Part shown: positions 17,162 through 23,500 of the stretch, one piece after another
Position numbering within the stretch: the stretch's first letter is position 1
How the letters are laid out: every line of letters starts with the position of its first letter
Source: Micromonospora terminaliae
GTDB taxonomy: Bacteria > Actinomycetota > Actinomycetes > Mycobacteriales > Micromonosporaceae
DNA: 64,000 nucleotides
NCBI RefSeq assembly: GCF_009671205.1
Contig: NZ_CP045309.1
Location: forward strand, 1,674,001-1,738,000
Direction: 5' to 3'
The notes under the pieces: generated by a model
What the model was told of the DNA's origin: nothing
Database searches by the model: none
The model's input: only the letters and a program-made list of their open reading frames with translations
Program-made: the position numbers and the translations under genes

Positions 17162-18721
17162 CTAGGTCGCCGCGGCCGCGGTCCGCTGCTGGATGCCGAT
17201 CACCACGAACTCGGCCGGCTTGACGGCCGCGAAGCCGACCAGGATGTTCAGCACCCCCCGGTCGATGTCGTACTGCGTCGTGGTCTCGCTGTCGCACTTG
17301 ACGAAGTACGCCTCCCGCGGGCTGCGGCCCTGGAAGGCGCCCTGCCGGAACAGGTCCTGGAGGAACCCGCCGATCGACGCGCGGACCTGCGCCCACAGCG
17401 GCTCGTCGTTGGGCTCGAACACCACCCACTGGGTGGCCCGCACCAGCGTCTCCTCCAGGAAGAGCGCCAGCCGCCGCACCGGCACGTACCGGTACTCGTC
17501 GGCGAGCACGTCGGCGCCGCGCAGCGTCCGCGCGCCCCAGACCAGGGTTCCGGTGGCCCGGAAGGTGCGCAGGCAGTTCACCGCGTACGGGTTCAGGTTG
17601 CCGTTCTCGCCGTCGGTCAGCGCGAGCGCGGGCCCGGTCACCCCGGCGAGGGCCGCCTCCACCCCGGCCGGCGCCTTCCACACCCCGCGCGCCGCGTCGG
17701 TGCGGGCCATCACCCCGGCGACCGCGCCGCAGGGCGCGAACTCGCGGACCGCGCCGTCGCGCAGCGGGTCCGGCCGGCGCACCCGGGGGAAGTAGAGGGC
17801 GCCGTTGCGGCCGTTGGCGGTCAGCCCGCGCGCCCCGAGCCAGGTCCGCACCGTGTCGGCGGTCTCGGTGGGCGGCGGGTCGACCAGCAGGAAGGCCCGC
17901 TGGCGTACGCAGAAGTCCAGCGCGTCGGCCCACACGGCGTCGTCGAGGGCCTGGTCGGGTACCGACGGCGGCAGGCACAGCAGGGTGAACAGGTCGGCGT
18001 CGCGCAGCGCGTAGATGCCCTGCTTGGTGCCCTCCAGGGCGCCGCCGTCGGTGTACTCGGCGGCGGTCAGGTGGGTGCCGTCGGCGCCGGTGGCCGCCGC
18101 GTCGGCGGTGTCCACGTCGTAGCCACCCGCGTCCGGCCGGCCGGTGCCCGGCATCGCCGGCGCGGTGCCCACCCGGACCAGCCGGGAGCCGGCCAGCACG
18201 GTGTCCACCCGGCGCGGCCCGTCCACCAGGGTCACGTTCGGGTACGTCTCGACCAGCACGGGGTTCTCCGCCGGCCCTTCGCGCACGGTCAGGTGGAACA
18301 GCTCGTCGGCGTCCACACCCTGCTGGTCGGCGACAGTGGCCGCCTCCTCGCCGGACGCGTGCGTCACCTCGGCGTGCAGCCCGTTGCCCCAGCCGCCCGG
18401 CCCCACCGCGTCGAGGGTGAGCGCCCCGTTCAGGTCGAGCTGCGCGCTGGTGGCGTCGCGGGCCAGCCGGACGATGACCGCCTGGTTGCCGTCGTTGAGG
18501 TAGAAGTCGCGCACCGCGTAGCCGAGGCCGCTGTCCCGCCACAGCCCGCCGAAGGTTCGTTCGAACTCCGCGTAGGAGGAGATGGCCACCGGCACGTTGA
18601 CCGGCCCGCGCAGCGCCCGCCCGACGAACGCGGCCACGGCCGTGGCGACGCCGGTGATGGTGCGACTGCCGCCGGGTATCTCCTGGATGTAGACCCCGGG
18701 GTGGCTGAGCGTTGCCGCCAT
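17162..18721 (-). CDS. Contractile tail sheath protein
   Basis: 519 aa, the normal length for an eCIS sheath. The N-terminus MAATLSHPGVYIQEIPGGSRT and the helix TAVAAFVGRALRGP are hallmark sheath features (N-terminal strand used for inter-subunit linkage). The C-terminal block VRASIGGFLQDLFRQGAFQG followed by KCDSETTTQ and GFAAVKPAEFVVI is the conserved sheath core. It contracts around the tube to drive injection. First gene of the leftward operon, with a GGAG ribosome site. The upstream region has two GTGACGG heptamers 11 bp apart (minus strand), eight bases before a CACAGT -10-like hexamer. Confidence 0.96.
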   Translation of the reverse strand: MAATLSHPGVYIQEIPGGSRTITGVATAVAAFVGRALRGPVNVPVAISSYAEFERTFGGLWRDSGLGYAVRDFYLNDGNQAVIVRLARDATSAQLDLNGALTLDAVGPGGWGNGLHAEVTHASGEEAATVADQQGVDADELFHLTVREGPAENPVLVETYPNVTLVDGPRRVDTVLAGSRLVRVGTAPAMPGTGRPDAGGYDVDTADAAATGADGTHLTAAEYTDGGALEGTKQGIYALRDADLFTLLCLPPSVPDQALDDAVWADALDFCVRQRAFLLVDPPPTETADTVRTWLGARGLTANGRNGALYFPRVRRPDPLRDGAVREFAPCGAVAGVMARTDAARGVWKAPAGVEAALAGVTGPALALTDGENGNLNPYAVNCLRTFRATGTLVWGARTLRGADVLADEYRYVPVRRLALFLEETLVRATQWVVFEPNDEPLWAQVRASIGGFLQDLFRQGAFQGRSPREAYFVKCDSETTTQYDIDRGVLNILVGFAAVKPAEFVVIGIQQRTAAAAT

Positions 18722-18779
18722 GACGACTCCTCGACTCCACGGGCGCGCCGTACGCCGCTGGCGCGACTGTGCCGCCCGC

Positions 18780-18797
18780 CCGTCACCGCGCCGTCAC
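18780..18797 (-). promoter_or_regulatory. SARP-type direct repeat upstream of the sheath operon
   Basis: On the minus strand, GTGACGG occurs twice with an 11-bp period (plus-strand CCGTCAC at 18780-18786 and 18791-18797). The gene-proximal copy ends eight bases before CACAGT (18766-18771), a possible -10. SARP regulators are known to bind heptamer direct repeats of 11-bp period about 8 bp upstream of the -10. Confidence 0.55.
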
Positions 18798-18886
18798 CCG
18801 GCCGTGTCGATCCGGGGAGGGGATGAGCGAGATCGTCACCGACGACATCTCGTTCCTGGTGGACTCGGTGACCGCACGCAGCGGTA

Positions 18887-19087
18887 ATGGACGGGAAGGG
18901 GTCCACCTTGTTCGACGACTGGTCGAAGCTGGGCGCAGCCGAGAAATGCCCGGCAGGCTCTCCCGGCTCGACCTGCGGGCCGCCGGCCACCCGGCCCGGC
19001 CAGCGGGGTGTCATGGCAGGTCCGCGCAGCCCGCCTCGAGGGCTGTTGCCGCCGACCGGGGTTGCCGCGCCGCCGTGCCTAGGCTGA
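18887..19087 (+). CDS. Possible small Cys-containing peptide (66 aa), doubtful
   Basis: The first ~31 codons have G/C-rich third positions (27 of 31) and encode STLFDDWSKLGAAEKC followed by PAGSPGSTCGP. The rest is Pro/Gly-rich and unconvincing. No clear ribosome site precedes the ATG. If real it could be a short secreted or modified peptide, but it may be chance. Kept because it lies between the sheath operon and the small rightward genes. Confidence 0.2.
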   Translation: MDGKGSTLFDDWSKLGAAEKCPAGSPGSTCGPPATRPGQRGVMAGPRSPPRGLLPPTGVAAPPCLG

Positions 19088-19102
19088 CGACGGAGGTGAC
19101 CC

Positions 19103-19372
19103 ATGACGCGGCGGGTCCGGAGGGGAGCGACGACAGCCGTGACCGTACTGCCCGCGGCGCCGTCGCCGCAGCCGCCCGGCGACCAGGGCGGCAACCGTGC
19201 CCTGTCGTTCGCCTTGGTCTTCCTGGTCGCGCTGCTGGTGGCAAGCTGGACGGGGTTCATCGTCTGGCTCAGCACTCACCAGCTGGCCGACGCCATCCTC
19301 CGAGCCGGGATGGCCTTCGCGGGCGCCGTCGGGCTCAGCCTCGCGGTCTGGACGGCGTACCGGCAGAAGTGA
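19103..19372 (+). CDS. Small membrane protein of unknown function (89 aa)
   Basis: An ACGGAGG site precedes the ATG at 19103, and a TAGGCT box lies ~20 bases upstream. A basic, Pro-rich N-terminus (MTRRVRRG...PSPQPPGDQGG) is followed by two hydrophobic segments, near residues 34-55 (FALVFLVALLVASWTGFIVW) and 64-83 (ILRAGMAFAGAVGLSLAVW). It ends AYRQK. This suggests a two-pass membrane protein. No family is recognised. It lies beside the eCIS operon, in the opposite direction; a link to particle release or membrane anchoring is only a thought. Confidence 0.6.
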   Translation: MTRRVRRGATTAVTVLPAAPSPQPPGDQGGNRALSFALVFLVALLVASWTGFIVWLSTHQLADAILRAGMAFAGAVGLSLAVWTAYRQK

Positions 19373-19416
19373 CGGCCGGAAGGCCCCGCGTTCCCGCCCC
19401 GGACCTCCCGGCCGTC
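19371..19416 (+). terminator. Hairpin after the small membrane protein gene
   Basis: Nine-base arms GACGGCCGG/CCGGCCGTC enclose a 28-base G/C-rich loop and overlap the TGA of the preceding gene. There is no U-tract. Confidence 0.35.
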
Positions 19417-19422
19417 GTGCTG

Positions 19423-19466
19423 GTGACGCGGCGGGCGACGGGCCGGTGACGAGCGGGCCGCAGGCT
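19423..19466 (+). promoter_or_regulatory. Possible SARP-type heptamer cluster before the 19509 gene
   Basis: GTGACGC (19423), GCGACGG (19435) and GTGACGA (19446) follow one another at 12- and 11-bp periods. The last ends eight bases before CAGGCT (19461-19466), a possible -10. It is a weaker version of the arrangement at 18780 and 20140. Confidence 0.35.
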
Positions 19467-19508
19467 GGGCGGGCCCGCGCACCAGACTCCCGCTCCGGAG
19501 GCGCTCCC

Positions 19509-19724
19509 GTGACAACCCCTGACCCCGACCGCGGTGGGGTGGTGGTCGTCCGGGTGTGGTTCGAGGACCGGCCGGACGAGCTGGGCTTCCGCGCCCTGGT
19601 GACGAGCTGCGTCGACCTGGCCGGCGGCCGGTCGGAGAGCCGGGCGGTGACCTCGCCGGACGCGGTCGTCGAGGTGGTGCGCAGCCGACTGGTGGACATC
19701 CTCGCCGGTCACCAACCGCGGTGA
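19509..19724 (+). CDS. Small protein of unknown function (71 aa)
   Basis: The GTG start at 19509 begins MTTPDPDRGGVVVVRVWFED. The pattern VVVRVWFED...LGFRALVTSCVDL suggests two beta strands, followed by a helix AVVEVVRSRLVDILAG, so a small alpha/beta fold is likely. Proteins with a V-V-R-V/I-W opening are found near regulators and effectors in actinomycetes, but no function is known to me. The stop is 27 bp before the next gene, so the two are probably one transcript, perhaps under the heptamer cluster upstream. Confidence 0.6.
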   Translation: MTTPDPDRGGVVVVRVWFEDRPDELGFRALVTSCVDLAGGRSESRAVTSPDAVVEVVRSRLVDILAGHQPR

Positions 19725-19751
19725 CCCCACCGCCCGACCCAGGGAAGGCAC

Positions 19752-20126
19752 ATGACCGAGAAGATCAACTGGAGCCTCCAGGTCCGCGTGGCCCACGGTC
19801 CGCAGATCGCGGCCACCGGCGTCGTCGACGTCGAGGCGTACGACAAGGTCTCGGTCGAGATCGCGGCCGGGGAGAGCCAGCAGGTGGACCTGGTGCCCTC
19901 CGGCACCGAGCGGGTCGGCATGGTCCTGATCGTGCCGGCCACGCCCAGCGCCGACCTGTCGTACGAGATCGACGGCACGGCGATCGCGCTCGACGGCGCG
20001 CACGCCTTCCTGGGCGCCGGGGCGGCCCGGCTGCTCGGCGCGGACCCGGCGAGCCTGACCTTCACCAACGACACGACCGAGCCGGCCCGGCTGGACATCC
20101 TGGTCGGCCGGGACGTCACTCCGTGA
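19752..20126 (+). CDS. Beta-rich small protein of unknown function (124 aa)
   Basis: The ATG at 19752 has AGGGAAGG upstream. Alternating strands are visible throughout (INWSLQVRVAHGPQIAATGV, YDKVSVEIAAG, VDLVPSG, VGMVLIVPA, LSYEIDGTAIALDG). The ending SLTFTNDTTEPARLDILVGRD suggests a jelly-roll or Ig-like single domain without a signal peptide. No enzyme motifs are seen. Location beside sheath, tube and SARP genes makes it a candidate structural accessory, decoration or cargo protein of the particle; this is inference from context only. Confidence 0.65.
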   Translation: MTEKINWSLQVRVAHGPQIAATGVVDVEAYDKVSVEIAAGESQQVDLVPSGTERVGMVLIVPATPSADLSYEIDGTAIALDGAHAFLGAGAARLLGADPASLTFTNDTTEPARLDILVGRDVTP

Positions 20127-20139
20127 GGGTCGCCGCGAT

Positions 20140-20172
20140 GTGACGCCGGGGTGACGCACCGCGTTCTACCCT
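20140..20172 (+). promoter_or_regulatory. SARP-type direct repeat and -10 upstream of the BTAD gene
   Basis: GTGACGC occurs at 20140-20146 and 20151-20157 (11-bp period). Nine bases later TACCCT (20167-20172) fits a -10. The same heptamer core (GTGACG) is found upstream of the sheath operon, suggesting autoregulation of a SARP controlling the particle genes. Confidence 0.55.
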
Positions 20173-20208
20173 GCCGGGGCCAGGCCCGCGCCGCAGGGGA
20201 GGTCCCGG

Positions 20209-21012
20209 ATGACCGCCGACTTCGTGGACGCCCTCGTCGCCGACCAGCCGGCCGGGTCCGGTCCGGTGCTGCGTCTGCTCGGTGACGTCCGGGTCAGTCA
20301 CGGCACCCGCTGGTACGACGTGCCTGAGGGCAGCAAGCGGCTGCTCGTCTACGTGGCCCTGCACCGCCGCCGCCTGGATCGGGGCCACGCCGCCGCCACC
20401 CTGTGGCCGGACGCCCCGGACTCCCGCGCGGCCGGCAACCTGCGCTCGGCGCTCTGGCGGCTCAACCAGGCACACGTCGGCCTGATCGGGGTGGACCGGC
20501 ACCACCTGGCGTTCCGGCCCGGCGTGCTGGTCGACATCGACCTCGTCACCGCCTGGGCCGGTCGGCTGATCGCGGGCCGCCCGGCGGGCGCCGACCTGTC
20601 CGCGCTGCCCACCGGCGGGATCCTGTTCGACCTGCTCCCCGGCTGGTACGACGACTGGGTGCTCACCGAGCGGGAGCGGGTCCGCCAGCGGGTGCTGCAC
20701 GGGATGGAGGCGATGAGCCGGCACCTCGTCACCTCGGGCCGCTGCGCCGAGGCGGTCGAGGTGGCGCTCACCGCCGCCGGAGCGGAGCCGCTTCGGGAGA
20801 GCGCCCAGCGGGTGCTGCTGGAGGCGCACCTGGCCGAGGGCAACTGGGTGGAGGGCCGCCGCGGCCTGGACACCTACCGCCGGCTGCTGGCCCGGGAGCT
20901 GGACCTGGAACCCGACCCGCGGCTGGGCGCGCTGCTCGACGCCTACCCGCGCGCCCGCCCGGCGGCCACGGCCGACCGTGAGCGCGCCTCGTCGATCAGC
21001 GCCATGAACTGA
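20209..21012 (+). CDS. SARP-like regulator with BTAD domain (first copy)
   Basis: 267 aa. A winged-helix OmpR-type N-terminus (VLRLLGDVRVSHGTRW, GSKRLLVYVALHRRRL, AAATLWPDAPDSRAAGNLRSALWRLNQ) is followed by a bacterial transcriptional activator domain from ~residue 140 to 255 (GWYDDWVLTERERVRQRVLH, AGAEPLRESAQRVLLEAHLAEG, LLARELDLEPDPRLGALL). This is the minimal SARP architecture without ATPase or TPR extensions. SARPs bind 11-bp-period heptamer repeats and recruit RNA polymerase. Such repeats precede this gene and the sheath operon, so it is the best candidate activator of the eCIS genes. The 3' end overlaps the convergent second BTAD gene by 70 bp. Confidence 0.85.
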   Translation: MTADFVDALVADQPAGSGPVLRLLGDVRVSHGTRWYDVPEGSKRLLVYVALHRRRLDRGHAAATLWPDAPDSRAAGNLRSALWRLNQAHVGLIGVDRHHLAFRPGVLVDIDLVTAWAGRLIAGRPAGADLSALPTGGILFDLLPGWYDDWVLTERERVRQRVLHGMEAMSRHLVTSGRCAEAVEVALTAAGAEPLRESAQRVLLEAHLAEGNWVEGRRGLDTYRRLLARELDLEPDPRLGALLDAYPRARPAATADRERASSISAMN

Positions 21013-21698
21013 GGCGAGGGCCGCACCCCCAACTGCTCGGCGAGCAGCCGGACCACCAGATTCGCGTGGCGCAGCGCGTCGCTCACGTTCCCGTTGGCCA
21101 GCATCGCGGTGAGCACGAGCCGGTGCCCGCTCTCCCGCAGCGCGTCCGCGGCGACCGCCTCCAGCGCCCAGCCCAGCCCGGCGGCCGGGTCACCGCCCCG
21201 GATCGCCGCCCCGGCCGCGTCCTCCAGCGCCCGCAAGGCCCGGTGCCGCAGCAGCTCCCGGTGCATCAGCACCCAGTCGTCGTACCAGCCGGGGAGCAGG
21301 TCGGGGCAGCCCGCGGCGGCGTGCCGGCGCAAGAACTCCGGGTCGACCGGGCCCCGGCCGGCGAGGGAGCGGGTGTCCACCGTCACCCCGGCGGCCAGCG
21401 CCAGCGCGCCGGTGGAGTCGGCGAGCAGCCCGGGTGCGGCCTTGCGCAGCCGCCACAGCGCCGTCCGCAGGTCCGCCGAGGCCCGGTCCTCCGGCTTGCC
21501 GGCCCACATCGACCAGGCCGTGCGGGCCCGGTCCGACGCGCCGCGCACGGCCAGGAAGGCCACGAGCCGCTGCGCCGTCGCGGGCAGGGCGACCGGATCG
21601 CCGCCGCGGTCGAGCGCGAAGCCGCCGAGCAGCCGCAGCCGCCAGCCGGCCGGGTGCGGGGGTACGGCCTCCGGCAGTGTTTCCGTGGTGATCCACAC
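20943..21698 (-). CDS. SARP-like regulator with BTAD domain (second copy)
   Basis: 251 aa from the GTG at 21698, with a GGAG site eight bases upstream. The frame stays open further upstream but loses family similarity. The layout equals its convergent neighbour: winged helix (RLRLLGGFALDRGGDPVALP, AQRLVAFLAVRG, ADLRTALWRLRKA) then BTAD (GWYDDWVLMHRELLRHRALRALE, VAADALRESGHRLVLTAML, RLLAEQLGVRPSPQFMALIDEARSR). The shared phrases LLPGWYDDWVL and ALWRL mark the two as paralogs from one duplication or joint acquisition. No heptamer repeats are obvious before this copy. The last ~23 codons overlap the end of the first gene in antisense. Confidence 0.82.
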   Translation of the reverse strand: MWITTETLPEAVPPHPAGWRLRLLGGFALDRGGDPVALPATAQRLVAFLAVRGASDRARTAWSMWAGKPEDRASADLRTALWRLRKAAPGLLADSTGALALAAGVTVDTRSLAGRGPVDPEFLRRHAAAGCPDLLPGWYDDWVLMHRELLRHRALRALEDAAGAAIRGGDPAAGLGWALEAVAADALRESGHRLVLTAMLANGNVSDALRHANLVVRLLAEQLGVRPSPQFMALIDEARSRSAVAAGRARG

Positions 21699-21897
21699 GT
21701 CGGCGCTCCGCTCTGTTCCGGGGTGTGGGCGGAGGGTCACCTCCCGGAATACCGCAGCCGGCGGGTCAACGGGAACCGGCCTGTCGGTGGCCGGACATCC
21801 CGTTCGTCCGCGCGGCCCGGCCACCGGTCTCGATCGGCGGCGCGGACCTGCCGAACGGCCGCCTCCGGGCCGGCGCGCAGGCAGGTGGGCAAAGTCG

Positions 21898-21926
21898 TTG
21901 GCGAACCCGGTGGGCTCGCCTATGGT
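21898..21926 (+). promoter_or_regulatory. Sigma-A-type promoter of the DksA-like leader
   Basis: TTGGCG, 17 bp, TATGGT. Transcription is predicted to begin near 21933, about 245 bases before the start codon of the zinc-finger protein. Confidence 0.5.
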
Positions 21927-22126
21927 GGGCGGATGTACCCGGCCGGGCAGGTGTCCGCGACCGCCGTCACCACGGCGGCGCCCGCTGCTGCCTGCCGCCG
22001 GCGTCCCGAGGCCGTGCCCGCCCGTCCGGCGGGCACCCGCTCCGTCGCGCCCATCCACGGCCTGCCGAGCCCGATCCCCACCGACCGTGGCCCACCGGAT
22101 CCCCGAACATCCGCGTACGGCCACCC

Positions 22127-22162
22127 AGGGCGAAGCCATCCGGCTTCGGCCCTTTTTCTTTT
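22127..22162 (+). terminator. Intrinsic terminator/attenuator immediately upstream of the DksA-like gene
   Basis: The stem AGGGCGAAGCC pairs with GGCTTCGGCCCT (one bulged G, loop ATCC) and is followed by TTTTCTTTT. The U-tract ends four bases before the GGAAGGGG ribosome site (22167-22174) of the gene at 22180. The only rightward promoter seen nearby is that of the same gene, so it may act as a transcription attenuator. Confidence 0.7.
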
Positions 22163-22179
22163 CCTGGAAGGGGATCCAG

Positions 22180-22488
22180 ATGGGCACCGACCTGCACGAC
22201 GACCGGCTCACCCGCCTGCGGGCCACGCTGAGCGAGGACTTCGCGGCGCAGACGGCCCGGTTGACCGAACTCACGGCGGACACCGGCGACCCCGGCGAGG
22301 CGCACACCCGGGCCGCGTTGATCGCGGCCACCCGGCAGAGCCTGGGGCAGATCGGCGACGCGCTGCGCCGCATGGCCGACGGCGGCTACGGCCGCTGCGA
22401 GCGGTGCGCCGCGCCGATCCCGGTGGAGCGGCTGGAGGTGCTGCCGCACGCCACCCTCTGCGTGCCCTGCCAGCAGAAGCACGGCTGA
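22180..22488 (+). CDS. DksA/TraR-type C4 zinc-finger protein
   Basis: 102 aa. An N-terminal coiled-coil region (LRATLSEDFAAQTARLTEL, then AALIAATRQSLGQIGDALRRM) leads into a C4 zinc finger GRCERCAAPIPVERLEVLP...CVPCQQK (C-x2-C...C-x2-C). Family members bind the secondary channel of RNA polymerase (DksA) or act as small regulators (TraR). Short actinobacterial forms are mostly uncharacterised. A GGAAGGGG ribosome site precedes the ATG. Expression may depend on read-through of the terminator just upstream. Confidence 0.87.
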   Translation: MGTDLHDDRLTRLRATLSEDFAAQTARLTELTADTGDPGEAHTRAALIAATRQSLGQIGDALRRMADGGYGRCERCAAPIPVERLEVLPHATLCVPCQQKHG

Positions 22489-22591
22489 CCCCGGCGGGCG
22501 CCGGGCCGTCACCACACGGCCCGGCGCCCGTGCCGCCGTCGCGGGCTGCGTACGCTGGCGCGGTGAGCCGTCGTGACCGTGGAGACCGCCG

Positions 22592-23122
22592 ATGACCAGC
22601 GCGCGTACCGTCCGCACCGCCCGTCCCGCCGACGTGACGGCCCTCGTCGACCTGGTGGAGTCGGCGTATCGCGGGGAGCGCAGCCGGGCCGGCTGGACCA
22701 CCGAGGCCGACCTGCTCGCCGGCCAGCGCACCGACCCGGACATGGTGGCCGAGGCGGTGTCGGGCCCGGATGGCACGGTGCTCGTGGTCGAGGACGCCAC
22801 GGGGATCGTCGCCTGCTGCCACCTGGAGCGCCGCGACGACCACGTCTACTTCGGGATGTTCGCGGTGACGCCGGGGCGGCAGGGCGGCGGGCTGGGTCGC
22901 GACCTGCTGGCCGAGGCCGAGCGCTACGCGCGGGAGCAGTGGCACGGCGGCGAGTTGCGGATGACCGTGATCACGCAGCGGGCCGATCTGATCGCCTGGT
23001 ACGAGCGGCGCGGCTACGTCCGCACCGGCGAGCTGAGCCCCTTCCCGTACGGCGACGAGCGGTTCGGCGTGCCGCTGCGACCGGACCTCGCGTTCGAGAC
23101 CCTGCGCAAGAAGCTGGGCTGA
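22592..23122 (+). CDS. GNAT family N-acetyltransferase
   Basis: 176 aa. It has the RTARPADVTALVDLVESAY opening of GNAT enzymes and the acetyl-CoA pyrophosphate-binding region MFAVTPGRQGGGLGRDLLAEAE (motif A, Q/RxxGxG/A). The motif-B end ADLIAWYERRGYVRTGELSPFP follows. It acetylates an amine on an unknown small molecule or protein. A TACGCT box lies ~35 bases before the ATG. The gene is convergent with the DUF4326 gene. Confidence 0.9.
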   Translation: MTSARTVRTARPADVTALVDLVESAYRGERSRAGWTTEADLLAGQRTDPDMVAEAVSGPDGTVLVVEDATGIVACCHLERRDDHVYFGMFAVTPGRQGGGLGRDLLAEAERYAREQWHGGELRMTVITQRADLIAWYERRGYVRTGELSPFPYGDERFGVPLRPDLAFETLRKKLG

Positions 23123-23140
23123 CTTCCAGGCCCTCCGGGC

Positions 23141-23455
23141 TCAGCGGGGCGGCGCGTCGGCGAGTTCGGCGATCACCTCGGCGTGGCAGCGTTCCGGTAC
23201 GCACCAGCAGCCGAGCCGGCGCCCGCGCAGGTCGGGCAGCAGCGCGAGCAGGTCGGGCCGGCCCAGCAGGTACGCCCGGTACTTCTCGATCACCTCGTCC
23301 CGGGTGCCGTCCGGGCCGGGGCGGTACGGGCTGGACAGCGGGGACTGCGGCAGCCGCCAGCCGCCGCGCGACATGGCCCGCCCGACGTAGATCACGTCGG
23401 CGTACGCCGGGTCGTCCCGGTGGCCCTTGAGGTTGACGACGGTGGTTGCCCGCAT
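23141..23455 (-). CDS. DUF4326 family protein
   Basis: 104 aa from the ATG at 23455, which has GGAGG at proper distance; a longer start at 23479 is less likely. The conserved phrases are VVNLKG, YVGRAMSRGGWRLPQSPLSSPY, YRAYLLGRPDLLALLPDLRGRRLGCWC and PERCHAEVI. The G-C-W-C...C-H pattern near the end suggests a metal site. Members occur in phages and bacteria and their biochemical role is unknown to me. It stands alone and converges on the GNAT gene. Confidence 0.82.
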   Translation of the reverse strand: MRATTVVNLKGHRDDPAYADVIYVGRAMSRGGWRLPQSPLSSPYRPGPDGTRDEVIEKYRAYLLGRPDLLALLPDLRGRRLGCWCVPERCHAEVIAELADAPPR

Positions 23456-23500
23456 GGCTGCGCTCCTCCCTCGTGGCACCAGTGTCGCAGCACCCCCCGG

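Larger units (their letters stand above)
18722..19102. other. Divergent intergenic region between sheath operon and small genes
   Basis: This ~380-bp stretch holds the sheath promoter with SARP-like direct repeats (18780-18797), and the TAGGCT box (19079-19084) and ACGGAGG ribosome site of the rightward 19103 gene. It also holds one weak Cys-containing reading frame (18887-19087), listed separately. An ATG at 18823 follows GGGGAGGGG but is too close to it, and its frame loses coding character after about 20 codons. Confidence 0.5.
21699..22179. other. 480-bp region with promoter and terminator-bearing leader before the DksA-like gene
   Basis: No gene is visible. A good promoter (TTGGCG at 21898, 17-bp spacer, TATGGT at 21921) is followed by ~200 bases of G/C-rich non-coding sequence. 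An intrinsic-terminator hairpin then sits just before the DksA-like start. The left ~180 bases are the upstream region of the second BTAD gene. Confidence 0.55.
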
